Shown here in pieces: positions 46,138 through 54,256 of a stretch of 64,000 nucleotides of DNA. The notes below the pieces were generated by a model. That model was given only the letters and a program-made list of their open reading frames with translations. It had not been told where the DNA came from and searched no databases. Positions within the stretch are counted from its first letter, which is position 1. Each line of letters opens with the position of its first letter. The stretch is taken from the NCBI GenBank assembly GCA_963821755.1, contig CAWGEX010000003.1, forward strand, positions 1,455,414-1,519,413, given 5' to 3'. Source of the DNA: Bog-473 sp963821755 (lineage in GTDB: Bacteria; Actinomycetota; Acidimicrobiia; Acidimicrobiales; RAAP-2). The translations under genes were made by a program, and so were the position numbers.

Positions 46138-46584
46138 GTGACTTCACAGACGCCCTCGTCAGCAGCCGACGGCACGCGGCGAGAATTAGCCCGTAGCCTT
46201 GACGCCATGTCGCGAGCGTGGCGCTGGTGTCTTTTGGGGTCCTTGGCCGTCGTTGTCGTCATCGGCCTGATGCCGAACGCGCTCCTCTCAGAGGCGGGAG
46301 TGCCGGCAAGGAGCGCCCTCACTGCCCTCAGCGCCGGCGTGCCCGAGGTCTTCACGCCGAACACGGAGGCCGATCCGGTCACTCCAACTGGTTGCGCTGA
46401 CTCGTCGTGCTCCAAAGGAGTGCCCTCTCCGGTCGCCCCCGCGCTCACCGTTGTGGCGGCGGCCTTGGCCGGCGTGCTCTCCATGGCGGCCGCGGGTCGA
46501 ATGACCCGGCGCCAGCGCTCGGCAGCGGCGCTGCTGCCCCGCGGCAACTTCATCGGTCTGTTCCGCCCCCCGCAGTTCTCCTAG
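46138..46584 (+). CDS. Putative membrane protein with two helices
   Basis: About 148 residues with two hydrophobic segments, WCLLGSLAVVVVIGLMPNALL and VAPALTVVAAALAGVLSMAAAG, separated by a loop with two Cys (GCADSSC). The start is uncertain among GTG 46084, GTG 46138 and ATG 46207, because none has a clear ribosome-binding site. I know no family. It precedes the DUF929-like and VKOR genes on the same strand and its Cys pair could be a redox partner, which is speculation. Confidence 0.5.
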   Translation: MTSQTPSSAADGTRRELARSLDAMSRAWRWCLLGSLAVVVVIGLMPNALLSEAGVPARSALTALSAGVPEVFTPNTEADPVTPTGCADSSCSKGVPSPVAPALTVVAAALAGVLSMAAAGRMTRRQRSAAALLPRGNFIGLFRPPQFS

Positions 46585-46650
46585 TTCAAAGGAATCTCGC
46601 CCCAGATCAGCCGGCCTGGCCGGAGTGTGTCTGACGTGGGCGCTTTCACC

Positions 46651-46674
46651 GAGATGTGCCCCCGCACACATCTC
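46651..46674. promoter_or_regulatory. 8-bp inverted repeat upstream of the redox pair
   Basis: GAGATGTG at 46651-46658 and CACATCTC at 46667-46674 form a perfect inverted repeat with an 8-base centre, ending 58 bases before the DUF929-like start. No T-run follows, so an operator is a better guess than a terminator. Confidence 0.4.
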
Positions 46675-46732
46675 CCTTCGAACCATTCGAGGCGCGCTCT
46701 GTTGCCGCCTCGCCAGATCAAGGAGAACTCTC

Positions 46733-47674
46733 ATGTCGCAAAAGAATCAGCAGAAGAATCAGCGCCCGAGCTCGAAAAGCCCGGGAGCAGTCCAGTCCAC
46801 CGACCGCCGTCAGGCCGCCGGTCGCAAATTCAACGAGCGGCAGGCGGCCAAACAGCAGGCCGCCCTCGTGGTGGCCCGCCGACACCGCAACCAGAGGATC
46901 GGATTGGGGTCGGTTGTGCTGGTGCTCGTTCTCGTGGCGGTCCTGGTTGTGGCCAAGCTGAGCGGAGGCGGAAATCCGTCGACCGCCGCTTCGGTCACGT
47001 CACCGCCAGCCGGAACCCCGGTCCCCGCCGCCATCTCCGGCAAATTGACATCGATCCCGCTGAGCACCCTCGTGGCGGCACCGACCAACGGTCTGGTGAC
47101 CTCACCTCAGGCCATCAGCGATCCGAAGCTGTCGGCCGCCGGGAAGCCGGACCTGCTCTACATCGGAGCGGAGTTCTGTCCCGTCTGCGCGACCGAACGG
47201 TGGGCCATGTATGTGGCGCTGTCGAAGTTCGGCACGTTCAGCCCCCAGCCGGGGCGTATCCACTCCGCCGTGAGGGACGGCAACATCCCCACGTTGACGT
47301 TTTACAACACGACCTACACCAGTCCGTACTTCACGTTCACGCCGGTAGAGACGACAACCAATGAGCCCAACGGTAACTACTACGTGCCCCTGCAGTCGCC
47401 GACCCCGGCCCAGCAGCAACTCTGGGCGTCCCACACCAACGAGTCGTTCCCGTGGCTGGACTTCGGCGGCAAGATGGAGCTCACGTCGGCCCAGTTCAAT
47501 CCGGCCGAGCTTGTTGGGCAGAGTTTCACGAACATCGCCTCGATGGTCGGGAACAATTCCACGCAAATTGGGGCTGACATCGACGCCTCGGCGAAGGTGC
47601 TGGTCCAGACCATCTGCAGCGCGTTGACTGACAACCAGCCGGCGAACGTGTGCAGCGCCGTTGGTCATGGCTGA
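46733..47674 (+). CDS. DUF929-like membrane-anchored thiol protein
   Basis: A 313-residue protein with a basic, Gln/Lys-rich cytoplasmic start, one membrane helix (IGLGSVVLVLVLVAVLVVAK, about residues 62-81) and an extracytoplasmic domain. That domain holds the redox-like motif EFCPVCATERWAMYVALSKFG (CxxC at about residue 150), then LTFYNTTYTSPYFTFTP and a Trp-containing PWLDFGGK. This is the pattern of the DUF929 family, thioredoxin-like proteins in Archaea and actinobacteria. The ATG at 46733 has an AAGGAGA site. It overlaps the VKOR gene by eight bases, so the two probably work together. Confidence 0.8.
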   Translation: MSQKNQQKNQRPSSKSPGAVQSTDRRQAAGRKFNERQAAKQQAALVVARRHRNQRIGLGSVVLVLVLVAVLVVAKLSGGGNPSTAASVTSPPAGTPVPAAISGKLTSIPLSTLVAAPTNGLVTSPQAISDPKLSAAGKPDLLYIGAEFCPVCATERWAMYVALSKFGTFSPQPGRIHSAVRDGNIPTLTFYNTTYTSPYFTFTPVETTTNEPNGNYYVPLQSPTPAQQQLWASHTNESFPWLDFGGKMELTSAQFNPAELVGQSFTNIASMVGNNSTQIGADIDASAKVLVQTICSALTDNQPANVCSAVGHG

Positions 47675-48161
47675 GCGGTCGTTGCCCCGCTGGCCGGGGC
47701 TGATCGGTACGGTGGCCAGTCTCGCCGGCCTCGGCATTGCCGGCTACCTGACCTACGAGCACTTCACCGGGTCATCGAGCCTGGTCTGCTCCGACAAGGG
47801 GATCGTCAACTGTCTCGCCGTGACCACCAGCTCGTACGCGATGGTGGCCGGCGTTCCCGTGGCCGTCCTGGGCCTGATCTTCTTCGGGGTCACGCTGCTC
47901 CTGCAGTTGCCCGCTACGTGGAGGTGGTCGAATCCGATCATCCGCGGGGTCCGGTTGGCCTGGGCGGTGGTCGGCTTGGGTACCGTCATCTACCTGCTCT
48001 ATACCGAGCTCTTCGAGATCAACGCCATTTGCCTTTGGTGCACGGCGGTGCACGTCCTGACCTTTGTCGTCTTCGTGTCGACTGTGTTCGGCACACTCAG
48101 CACCGCGCCCCTCGCGGAAGAGCTGGATCAATCCGCCGCGTACGCACGTCAGGATGACTGA
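47667..48161 (+). CDS. Vitamin K epoxide reductase family membrane protein
   Basis: A 164-residue four-helix protein. The loop after the first helix has the paired Cys CSDKGIVNC and the last helices carry the active CxxC as CLWCTAVH, typical of VKOR. In bacteria VKOR reoxidises a DsbA-like thiol protein using quinone and so replaces DsbB in disulfide formation. Its gene overlaps that of a CxxC protein, which could be its partner. I chose ATG 47667; TTG 47661 is an alternative. Confidence 0.9.
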   Translation: MAERSLPRWPGLIGTVASLAGLGIAGYLTYEHFTGSSSLVCSDKGIVNCLAVTTSSYAMVAGVPVAVLGLIFFGVTLLLQLPATWRWSNPIIRGVRLAWAVVGLGTVIYLLYTELFEINAICLWCTAVHVLTFVVFVSTVFGTLSTAPLAEELDQSAAYARQDD

Positions 48162-49088
48162 TCAGGTCGGTGATGGGTGCTCGGTCGCGGCCGTGGTCAT
48201 CAGCTCGGCCGCCGCTGCGTCGTCAATCTCTCTGTCCACTCGGACGGCCCGGCGCTCTTCAAGATGGAGCCAGCGCATGGCCACCGGGATCATGGGCCAG
48301 AGCATGAGGGTGTCACCCCCGACCCACATGAGCACCCCACCGATGTGCAGGTCGTTGGTGAGCCGCGCCTGGCTCCAGGTGGGGTGGAGGGCCAGGTAGG
48401 CCGGGAACATCTCGTGGACCGCTTGGTCAAGGGAGAGACCGGTGAAGGTGTCGATCGGTATGGCCAAGAACAAGTAGCCGAACTGCAGGGCCGGGTGCAT
48501 CCGGTAGCAGTTGGGATCCGAGCCGAAGATCTGGCGCCAGAACAGGTAGCCCACAGCCAGGAAGAGCAGGTGCTCGGCGTTGTGCACCGACTCGTGCTGC
48601 AGCGTGTAGTTGTACCAAACGGTCAGGTGGGTGATCGGGATCATCACGGCGTACAACACGAAGGCCACGCCCGGGTGGCCCAGCACCTTGGCCACGCGGG
48701 AGCGCAGCGCCTCGGTCACCACCAGATGGGTCGTGCCCGTGGTGGATCGGAACGCCAGGTCGATCGGGGAACCGATGGCGAAGAGCGGGGCGGCCACCAT
48801 GATCAAGAGGAGGTGCTGGACCATGTGGTCCCAGAAGAAGTAGCCGTCGTAGACGCCGACGAAGCTGAAGATGGCCAGTGACGTGGCGCCCAACCCGCCC
48901 ACGAAGGCCACCGTCTTGAGCTTTGGCCACGGGTGGCGCGGCCGTAGGCGGTTGGCCCGCTGCACTCCCCAGAGGTAGAGCACCAGGGCGGCCAGCACCA
49001 GGCCCACCGGGACGAAGTCGAACTGGTTCGAGAAGAACTGGCCACCATGGAGCGGCGGCAACGGTGCGTCTGCCAGCAGGGCCATCAT
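48162..49088 (-). CDS. CtaG-family cytochrome c oxidase assembly protein
   Basis: A 308-residue integral membrane protein with the caa3_CtaG features FDFVPVGLVLAALVLYLWG, DGYFFWDHMVQHLLLIMVAAPL (the HMxQH-like motif), HLTVWYNYTLQHESVHNAEHLLFLAVGYLFWRQIFG and ALHPTWSQARLTNDLHIGG. It is closer to the family consensus than the copy at 2.5 kb and is presumably the main copper-delivery factor for an oxidase encoded elsewhere. It ends directly against the VKOR gene on the opposite strand. Confidence 0.9.
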   Translation of the reverse strand: MMALLADAPLPPLHGGQFFSNQFDFVPVGLVLAALVLYLWGVQRANRLRPRHPWPKLKTVAFVGGLGATSLAIFSFVGVYDGYFFWDHMVQHLLLIMVAAPLFAIGSPIDLAFRSTTGTTHLVVTEALRSRVAKVLGHPGVAFVLYAVMIPITHLTVWYNYTLQHESVHNAEHLLFLAVGYLFWRQIFGSDPNCYRMHPALQFGYLFLAIPIDTFTGLSLDQAVHEMFPAYLALHPTWSQARLTNDLHIGGVLMWVGGDTLMLWPMIPVAMRWLHLEERRAVRVDREIDDAAAAELMTTAATEHPSPT

Positions 49089-49132
49089 CTGGCCTCACAG
49101 TAGTTCCGCCACCTCGGAGTGGCCAAGGCGGG

Positions 49133-50140
49133 TCAGCCGTGCTGCCAGATCCGCTGGGAGATCTTCCTCTGGCCGTAGAGCGCCACCGCGTCCAGCTCGG
49201 CCACTTCCTCGTCGGTCATCTGCCAACCCAGCGCGCCGGCGTTGTCCTCGGCCTGGGCACGGTTCTTGGCCCCGGGAATCGGGATGACCCCCTTGGCGAT
49301 GATCCAGGCCAGGGCCACTTGGCTGGGCGTGTGGCCGCCGTGCGCGGTGCCGATGCCCCGGAGCACCCTCACGATCTTCTCCACTGTCCCCATGGGGAAA
49401 TTGGAGAAGGTCCGCTGCTTGGGCGGTGGATGGGCCACGGTGTACTTGCCGGTGAGGCGCCCCTGCCCGATGGGCGAATAGGCCAGCGGCACCACGCCAA
49501 GTTCGCGACAGGCTTCCAACAGACCGACCTTCTCGGGCATGGTGCGAAGGAGCGAGAACTCGATCTGGTTGGTAGCCAGCTGCAGATCGCGCTTGCGTAA
49601 GGCGGCGACGATCGATCGGGTCTCCTTGGCCGAGTAGTTCGAGACGCCGACCGCCTTGACCAGCCCGGCGGCGTGGGCGGTGGCCAGCGCTTCGGCCAGT
49701 GCCTCGTGGGAACGCAGCGAGATCGGTCCATGGATTTGGTAGAGGTCGATGCACGCAATGCCCATGCGCTCGATGGAAGCCTTGGCCGCGGTCACCAACG
49801 ACGTCGTCACCGCCAGCTTCCACGGGCTGGGCATGAACTTGGTGGCGATCACCACCTGATCGCGCACGCTCGGATCGTGCGCCAACAAGCGGCCGATGAT
49901 GCGCTCGCTCTCGCCGCCGCCGTAAACCTCGGCCGTGTCGAAGAGGACGACGCCGGCCTCGATGCAGGCCTGCCAGGCATCGAGGATCGTCTCCTCGCTG
50001 TACGACGCGTCGTAGCCGCCCATGCCCCAGGTGCCCTTGTCACCCCAGGCCCAGGTACCGACCCCCAGGGGTGGCACCGAGACGTCGGTACCGGCGAGGG
50101 CGATGCGGTCATTGGCCTGGGGTGCGTCGTGCATGGTCAC
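49133..50140 (-). CDS. Aldo/keto reductase
   Basis: A 335-residue NADPH-type reductase. It has the N-terminal PLGVGTWAWGD, the catalytic tetrad region FDTAEVYGGGESERIIG (Asp and Tyr), Lys in VIATKFMP and His in YQIHGPISL. The cofactor-binding end carries IPIPGAKNRAQAEDNAGAL. The substrate is unknown. The start may be GTG 50140 or the nearby ATG 50134. It lies on the minus strand behind the alpha/beta hydrolase, 55 bases away. Confidence 0.88.
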   Translation of the reverse strand: MTMHDAPQANDRIALAGTDVSVPPLGVGTWAWGDKGTWGMGGYDASYSEETILDAWQACIEAGVVLFDTAEVYGGGESERIIGRLLAHDPSVRDQVVIATKFMPSPWKLAVTTSLVTAAKASIERMGIACIDLYQIHGPISLRSHEALAEALATAHAAGLVKAVGVSNYSAKETRSIVAALRKRDLQLATNQIEFSLLRTMPEKVGLLEACRELGVVPLAYSPIGQGRLTGKYTVAHPPPKQRTFSNFPMGTVEKIVRVLRGIGTAHGGHTPSQVALAWIIAKGVIPIPGAKNRAQAEDNAGALGWQMTDEEVAELDAVALYGQRKISQRIWQHG

Positions 50141-50195
50141 GGGATGCGGTCCGTTCTGTTCAGGAGTCGAGGTCTGTTCGGGTGTCGAGGTCTGC

Positions 50196-51024
50196 TCAGG
50201 AATCGAGGGTGGCGAGGTGATGCTCCACCGCCTCCCGCCATTGCTGCGGGTGGGTCAGCTGCGGCGAATGGTACGCGCCCTCGATGACGGAGAGCTGCCC
50301 GTGGGCCACCTCGGCCGCCAGGTCCGGGGCTTGATCGACCAAGGGGTGATCGTGCGAACCCGCGATGACGGTCGTGGGCTGGCTGATGGTGGGAAGTTGC
50401 GGCCGGAGGGAATCGACGACGCTGAACAACGCCGTGCCGAAGGCTTTCACGGCGTAGGGGTCAACGCCCGAGAAGAGCTCCTCCTTACGCCGCCACCATT
50501 CGGCGGTCGTGGCCGCCTCGATCAATGCGTCTTCGGGTCCGCTGATACCAAAGGTGCTGGGCATGCCTCGTGCCGGATCGAACGCGTCCATGTAGTCGGC
50601 GATCATGGTCCGGACCTTCTCATCGTCTGGGAGAAACGACCAGGCGCTGGTGTCCATCAGCACAAGCGAACGGATGAGGTCGGGCCGGGCCAGGACCACT
50701 CCCAGCGAGACCCGACCGCCCATCGAATGGCCGAGCAGGTCGACCGGCACTTCGGACACCTGCTCAATGAAGCCGATCAGGTCGGCGGTCAATTGATCGA
50801 TGGTATAGCTCGGCGGGGTCGTGGGTCTTGGTCGAGAGCCCGTGGCCGCGCTGATCTGGCGCGATGACGCGCCGCGACTCGGACAGGGCCTCGACCTGCA
50901 GGGCGAAATCATGGGAGGACCCGGTGAAGCCGTGGCAAAGCACCAGGGGCGGCCCCGGCACGTCGCCCCATTGGCCCCAGTGCAACTCGACGCCGTTGAC
51001 CTTGATGCGCTCCGGGCTGGTCAC
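50196..51024 (-). pseudogene. Alpha/beta hydrolase with one frameshift
   Basis: From GTG 51024 the frame gives TSPERIKVNGVELHWGQWGD, then LVLCHGFTGSS (oxyanion HG) and APDQRGHGLSTK. It stops reading sensibly after DPAELY. The next frame continues with IDQLTADLIGFIEQ, the nucleophile GHSMGGRVSLGVVLARPD, and the catalytic His in EGAYHSPQLTHP. Removing one C of the CC near 50805 joins them (ELYIDQLTAD), giving about 276 residues, the normal length. Sequence error is more likely than decay. The substrate is unknown. Confidence 0.78.
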
Positions 51025-51040
51025 CGAGTCCGAGTCCGAC

Positions 51041-52207
51041 TCAGTGCGAGTGCGGCATGCACAGGTCGTCGTACTCGGCGATGACGATCTCGCCGGCATC
51101 GGGCCCACAGGCGGGGCAGGCCGGGTCGCGGCGGACGTTGAAGGTGCGGAACGACTGCTCGAGGGCGTCGTAGGCCAACAGGCGGCCGACGAGAGGATCA
51201 CCCAGCCTGAGCAGCATCTTGACCGCCTCAATGGCCTGGATCGATCCGATGATTCCGGGCAGGACACCGAGGACGCCGGCCTCTGAGCAAGACGGCGCGA
51301 GCTCGGCGGGTGGCGGCTCCGGGATGAGGCAGCGGTAGCACGGCCCGACATAGGGCTCGAACACGGTGGCCTGTCCCTCGAAACGGAAGATCGACCCGTG
51401 CACGACGGGGATGCGCTTGAGGAGAGCGGCGTCGTTGACCAGGTAGCGGGTGGGGAAGTTGTCGGTCCCATCGACGATCACGTCGTAGCCATCGATGATG
51501 TCGAGGATGTTGTCGGCCCCCAGGCGCACGTCGTAGGTGACCACGTTGACGTCGGGGTTGAGCGCGGTGAGAGTCTTCTTGGCCGAGTCCACCTTGCGGT
51601 CGCCGATGCGGTCCATGTTGTGCAGGATCTGGCGCTGCAGGTTCGACTCGTCGACCACGTCCATGTCGATGATGCCCAGGGTGCCCACGCCGGCGGCGGC
51701 CAGGTAGAGGCCGGCCGGGGAGCCCAGCCCGCCGGCACCGAGCAGCAGCACCTTGGAGTCGAGCAGCTTCAGCTGGCCCACCTCGCCGATCTCGGGCAGG
51801 AGCAGGTGGCGCTGGTAGCGGTTGCGCTGGGCCGGGGTCAGGGTCTTGGGGGCAGACCAGGGCCGGCCGTCGTCCTTCCACTTGTTGAAACCGCCGGTCA
51901 TGGACTGCGACGTCGGTGTAGCCCAGGTCACCGAGGGTCTTGGCAGCGAAGGCCGAGCGCACGCCGCCGGCGCAATAGACCACGATTGGTGCCGTCCTTG
52001 TCGGGCAGCTTGCCCTCGACCTGGAACTCAAGGTGGCCCCGGGGCAGGTGGACGGCGTTCGGGCAGCGCGCCCTGCTCGTACTCGTCGGGCTCGCGCACA
52101 TCGAGGAAGGTGGTGCCGCCCCGGGCCAGGATCTCCTCGGCTTCGGGCGGGTCCACCTCTCGGATGGCTTTCTTGGCTTCGTTAAGCAGATCTCGCGGTG
52201 TTGACAC
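51041..52207 (-). pseudogene. Rhodanese-MoeB/ThiF adenylyltransferase with three frameshifts
   Basis: From GTG 52207 (preceded by GGAGG) the protein begins STPRDLLNEAKKAIREVDPPEAEE and a rhodanese domain with LDVREPDEYEQGALP. One extra base then shifts the frame (HLPRGHLEFQVEGKLPDKDGT). A second, near 51986, leads to IVVYCAGGVRSAFAAKTLGDLGY with the catalytic Cys. A third, near 51914, leads to MTGGFNKWKDDGRPW and the intact E1-like domain (GAGGLGSPAGLYLAAAGVG, DESNLQRQILHNMDRIG, two CxxC). Three single-base insertions restore about 387 residues. The rhodanese domain is N-terminal, unlike in MoeZ, where it is C-terminal. It activates sulfur carriers for molybdopterin, thiamine or cysteine. Confidence 0.85.
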
Positions 52208-52382
52208 GTTCCTGACCTCCAGGGGGAAGCGATTCCTACGCTTCGAACTGTAAAACGCTACCAGGGGGGTCAACATTCCCGGCGGGGTCCCGTGGGAAGA
52301 GTGCGACGAGGCCGAAAGGCGCCGGCGAGGTGCCGGCCGCGGGCCGGCCGGTCGGCGGGCTGAAGCCTGAAAAGCTGGCGGC

Positions 52383-52989
52383 ATGGAGTTTCACGAGGCC
52401 GTGCGACGCCGGGCCATGGTGCGCAGCTTCGCCCAGGATGCCGTAGCGGCCGAAGTGGTGGAGGGAATTGTACGGGCTGCCCTGCGGGCGCCCAGCGCGG
52501 GGAACACGGGCGGGACCGCCTGGGTGGTCCTGCGCGGAGCGGCGGAGACCGAGGTGTACTGGGACGCCGCCACCGATAGCGCCTGGCGGGAGGCCAGTCC
52601 ACGTTGGGAGGGGTTGCGCCGGGCCCCGGTGATCCTGTTGGCCTATTCGTCGGCTGACTTGTATGTGGAACGCTACGCCGAGCCGGACAAGGCAGCCTCG
52701 GGGCTGGGGACCGGAGTCGGCGCCTGGCCGGTGCCGTACTGGACCGGTGACGCCGCCTTCGGGGTGATGACGGTCCTGTTGGCTGCGGTCGACGCTGGTC
52801 TGGGCGCGTGTGTGATGGGGAACTTCCGGGGCGAGGAGGCGCTGGGTTCTGCCCTGGGGATCCCGGAAGGATGGCGGCTGTTCGAGCGCGGTGCTGGTGG
52901 GTCGGCCTGACGGCGCGGATCATCGCTCCGCGTCGTTGGACCGGGCGGGGCCGGAGGTCAGGGGGCGCATCCACTACGGATCTTGGTAG
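52383..52989 (+). CDS. Nitroreductase-family protein, C-terminus affected by a frameshift
   Basis: The flavin-type nitroreductase fold is visible in FHEAVRRRAMVRSFAQDAV, ALRAPSAGNTGGTAWVV and the C-terminal GACVMGNFRGEEALGSALGIPEGW. As given, the frame ends at 52910 after WRLFERGAGGSA. If one G is removed near 52890, the frame runs on through VLVGRPDGADHRSASLDRAGP to a stop at 52989, matching the usual family end LVGRP. I mark the likely full extent. Its substrate is not known. Confidence 0.75.
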
Positions 52990-53083
52990 TGGATCTGGTC
53001 TGGATGGGCGGTGGCGGTTGTCACACTGGCGCCCCTCCCGACGTGGTCGGATGTGCAAGGTTCAGAGCAAGGTCGTTTCGACA

Positions 53084-53524
53084 ATGTTCTCGGGGATGCC
53101 GCCTTCAGAACTTCAGGTCAGTACCTGGGTCGACCCCGTCGTCGACGCGCGAGGCCACCCGGCCGACTCTCCCTATGTCGAAATATTTTGGTTACCCGTC
53201 CTGGGTCCATCGGCGACGTTCCTCTTGCGTCGATTGAACCTCTACCTGGACATGTTTCCCGAGGGTCTCCCGATGGACCTGTCTGAGTTGAGTTGCCAGT
53301 TGGGTCTCGGGCGGCCCGAGAGCCGCCACGCCGCACTGCCCCGGGCCATCGACCGGTGTGTGCGCTTCGGGCTGGCCCGACGGCCGGGGGCCAATCGGCT
53401 GGCCGTACGTCGGATACTGGGCCCGCTCCCGGCGCAGCGCGTCAATCGCCTTTCACCTTTTCTCCAATCGATCCACGCCGACTGGGCCGATGAACCCGCT
53501 GGGTCCGTGAATCCTGGTCGGTGA
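53084..53524 (+). CDS. Conserved hypothetical protein, possible winged helix
   Basis: About 146 residues with the conserved-looking stretch VEIFWLPVLGPSATFLLRRLNLYL, then a putative helix-turn-helix region (LPMDLSELSCQLGLGRPESRHAALPRAIDRCVRFGLA) and a C-terminal RLAVRRILGPLPAQRVNRL. I have seen similar 'WLPxLGP' proteins among actinobacteria, without known function. The start could also be ATG 53051. It stands between the nitroreductase gene and the convergent adenosyltransferase. There is no signal peptide or membrane helix. Confidence 0.6.
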   Translation: MFSGMPPSELQVSTWVDPVVDARGHPADSPYVEIFWLPVLGPSATFLLRRLNLYLDMFPEGLPMDLSELSCQLGLGRPESRHAALPRAIDRCVRFGLARRPGANRLAVRRILGPLPAQRVNRLSPFLQSIHADWADEPAGSVNPGR

Positions 53525-53642
53525 TGCCCTGACCTCCTCCGGCAGCGATCGGAGCGACATCGTTGCGCTTCCTTGACCCGGTCGGCCGGCGAACGCGTGC
53601 GCCGCACCACGCGCGGCCGTTGACTGCCGAGATTGGGTCCGT

Positions 53643-54197
53643 TCAGCCCCGGATCTCCTTGGACAGCTTGTGGTGCTCGGGTCCCTCCTGCCAGCGCGCC
53701 ATGGCCCAGAGCAGGTCGGAGAGCCGGTTGAGATAGGTGGAAACCAGGGATCCCTCGACCTGATCGGTGACGGCCAGGCGCTCGGCCCGGCGCACGATGG
53801 TGCGCGCCAGATCGAGTGCGGCAGCCCGTCGATTCTCCCCCGGGATGGTGAAGTCGCTCGGCATGTCGAAACGCTGGATCAGATCGTCAATGCCATGCTC
53901 GAGTTCGGTCACCATGTCGGCGGTCACCAGAGAGGTTCCGGCCACCAGTTTGGGGCGATTGGCCGGAGCCGTGGCCACCTCTGCCATCAGGACGTAGAGG
54001 TCCCGGGCCAGCGCCACCAGGCGGACATCGAGCTCGGAGCCGGGCTCGGACTCGGCTCGGACCAGGCCCAGCGCGGCCTGGGCCTCGTCGACCACACCGT
54101 TGACCTCAATTTGCCTGGAGTCCTTGGGTACCCGCCCGCCGTAGAGGAGGCCGGTGGTCCCGTCGTCGCCCCTTTTGGTGTAGATCCGTGGCTTCAC
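53643..54197 (-). CDS. Cob(I)yrinic acid a,c-diamide adenosyltransferase, PduO type
   Basis: The 184-residue enzyme attaches the 5'-deoxyadenosyl group to cobalamin. It has the ATP-binding N-terminus RIYTKRGDDGTTGLLYGGRVPKDS, VDEAQAALGLVRA and the helix FTIPGENRRAAALDLARTIVRRAERL, the PduO signature. It makes the coenzyme used by acyl-CoA mutases like that at 44 kb. The start is GTG 54197; it is divergent from metH with 59 bases between. Confidence 0.93.
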   Translation of the reverse strand: MKPRIYTKRGDDGTTGLLYGGRVPKDSRQIEVNGVVDEAQAALGLVRAESEPGSELDVRLVALARDLYVLMAEVATAPANRPKLVAGTSLVTADMVTELEHGIDDLIQRFDMPSDFTIPGENRRAAALDLARTIVRRAERLAVTDQVEGSLVSTYLNRLSDLLWAMARWQEGPEHHKLSKEIRG

Positions 54198-54256
54198 ATG
54201 CCGGATGCTACGGCAGGAACGGACGACCAGGTGGGCCCCAGTATCCTGTACTGACC

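Noticed and set aside
54198..54256. Cobalamin riboswitch before metH
   Set aside because: The leader is only 59 bases, too short for a complete cobalamin riboswitch.
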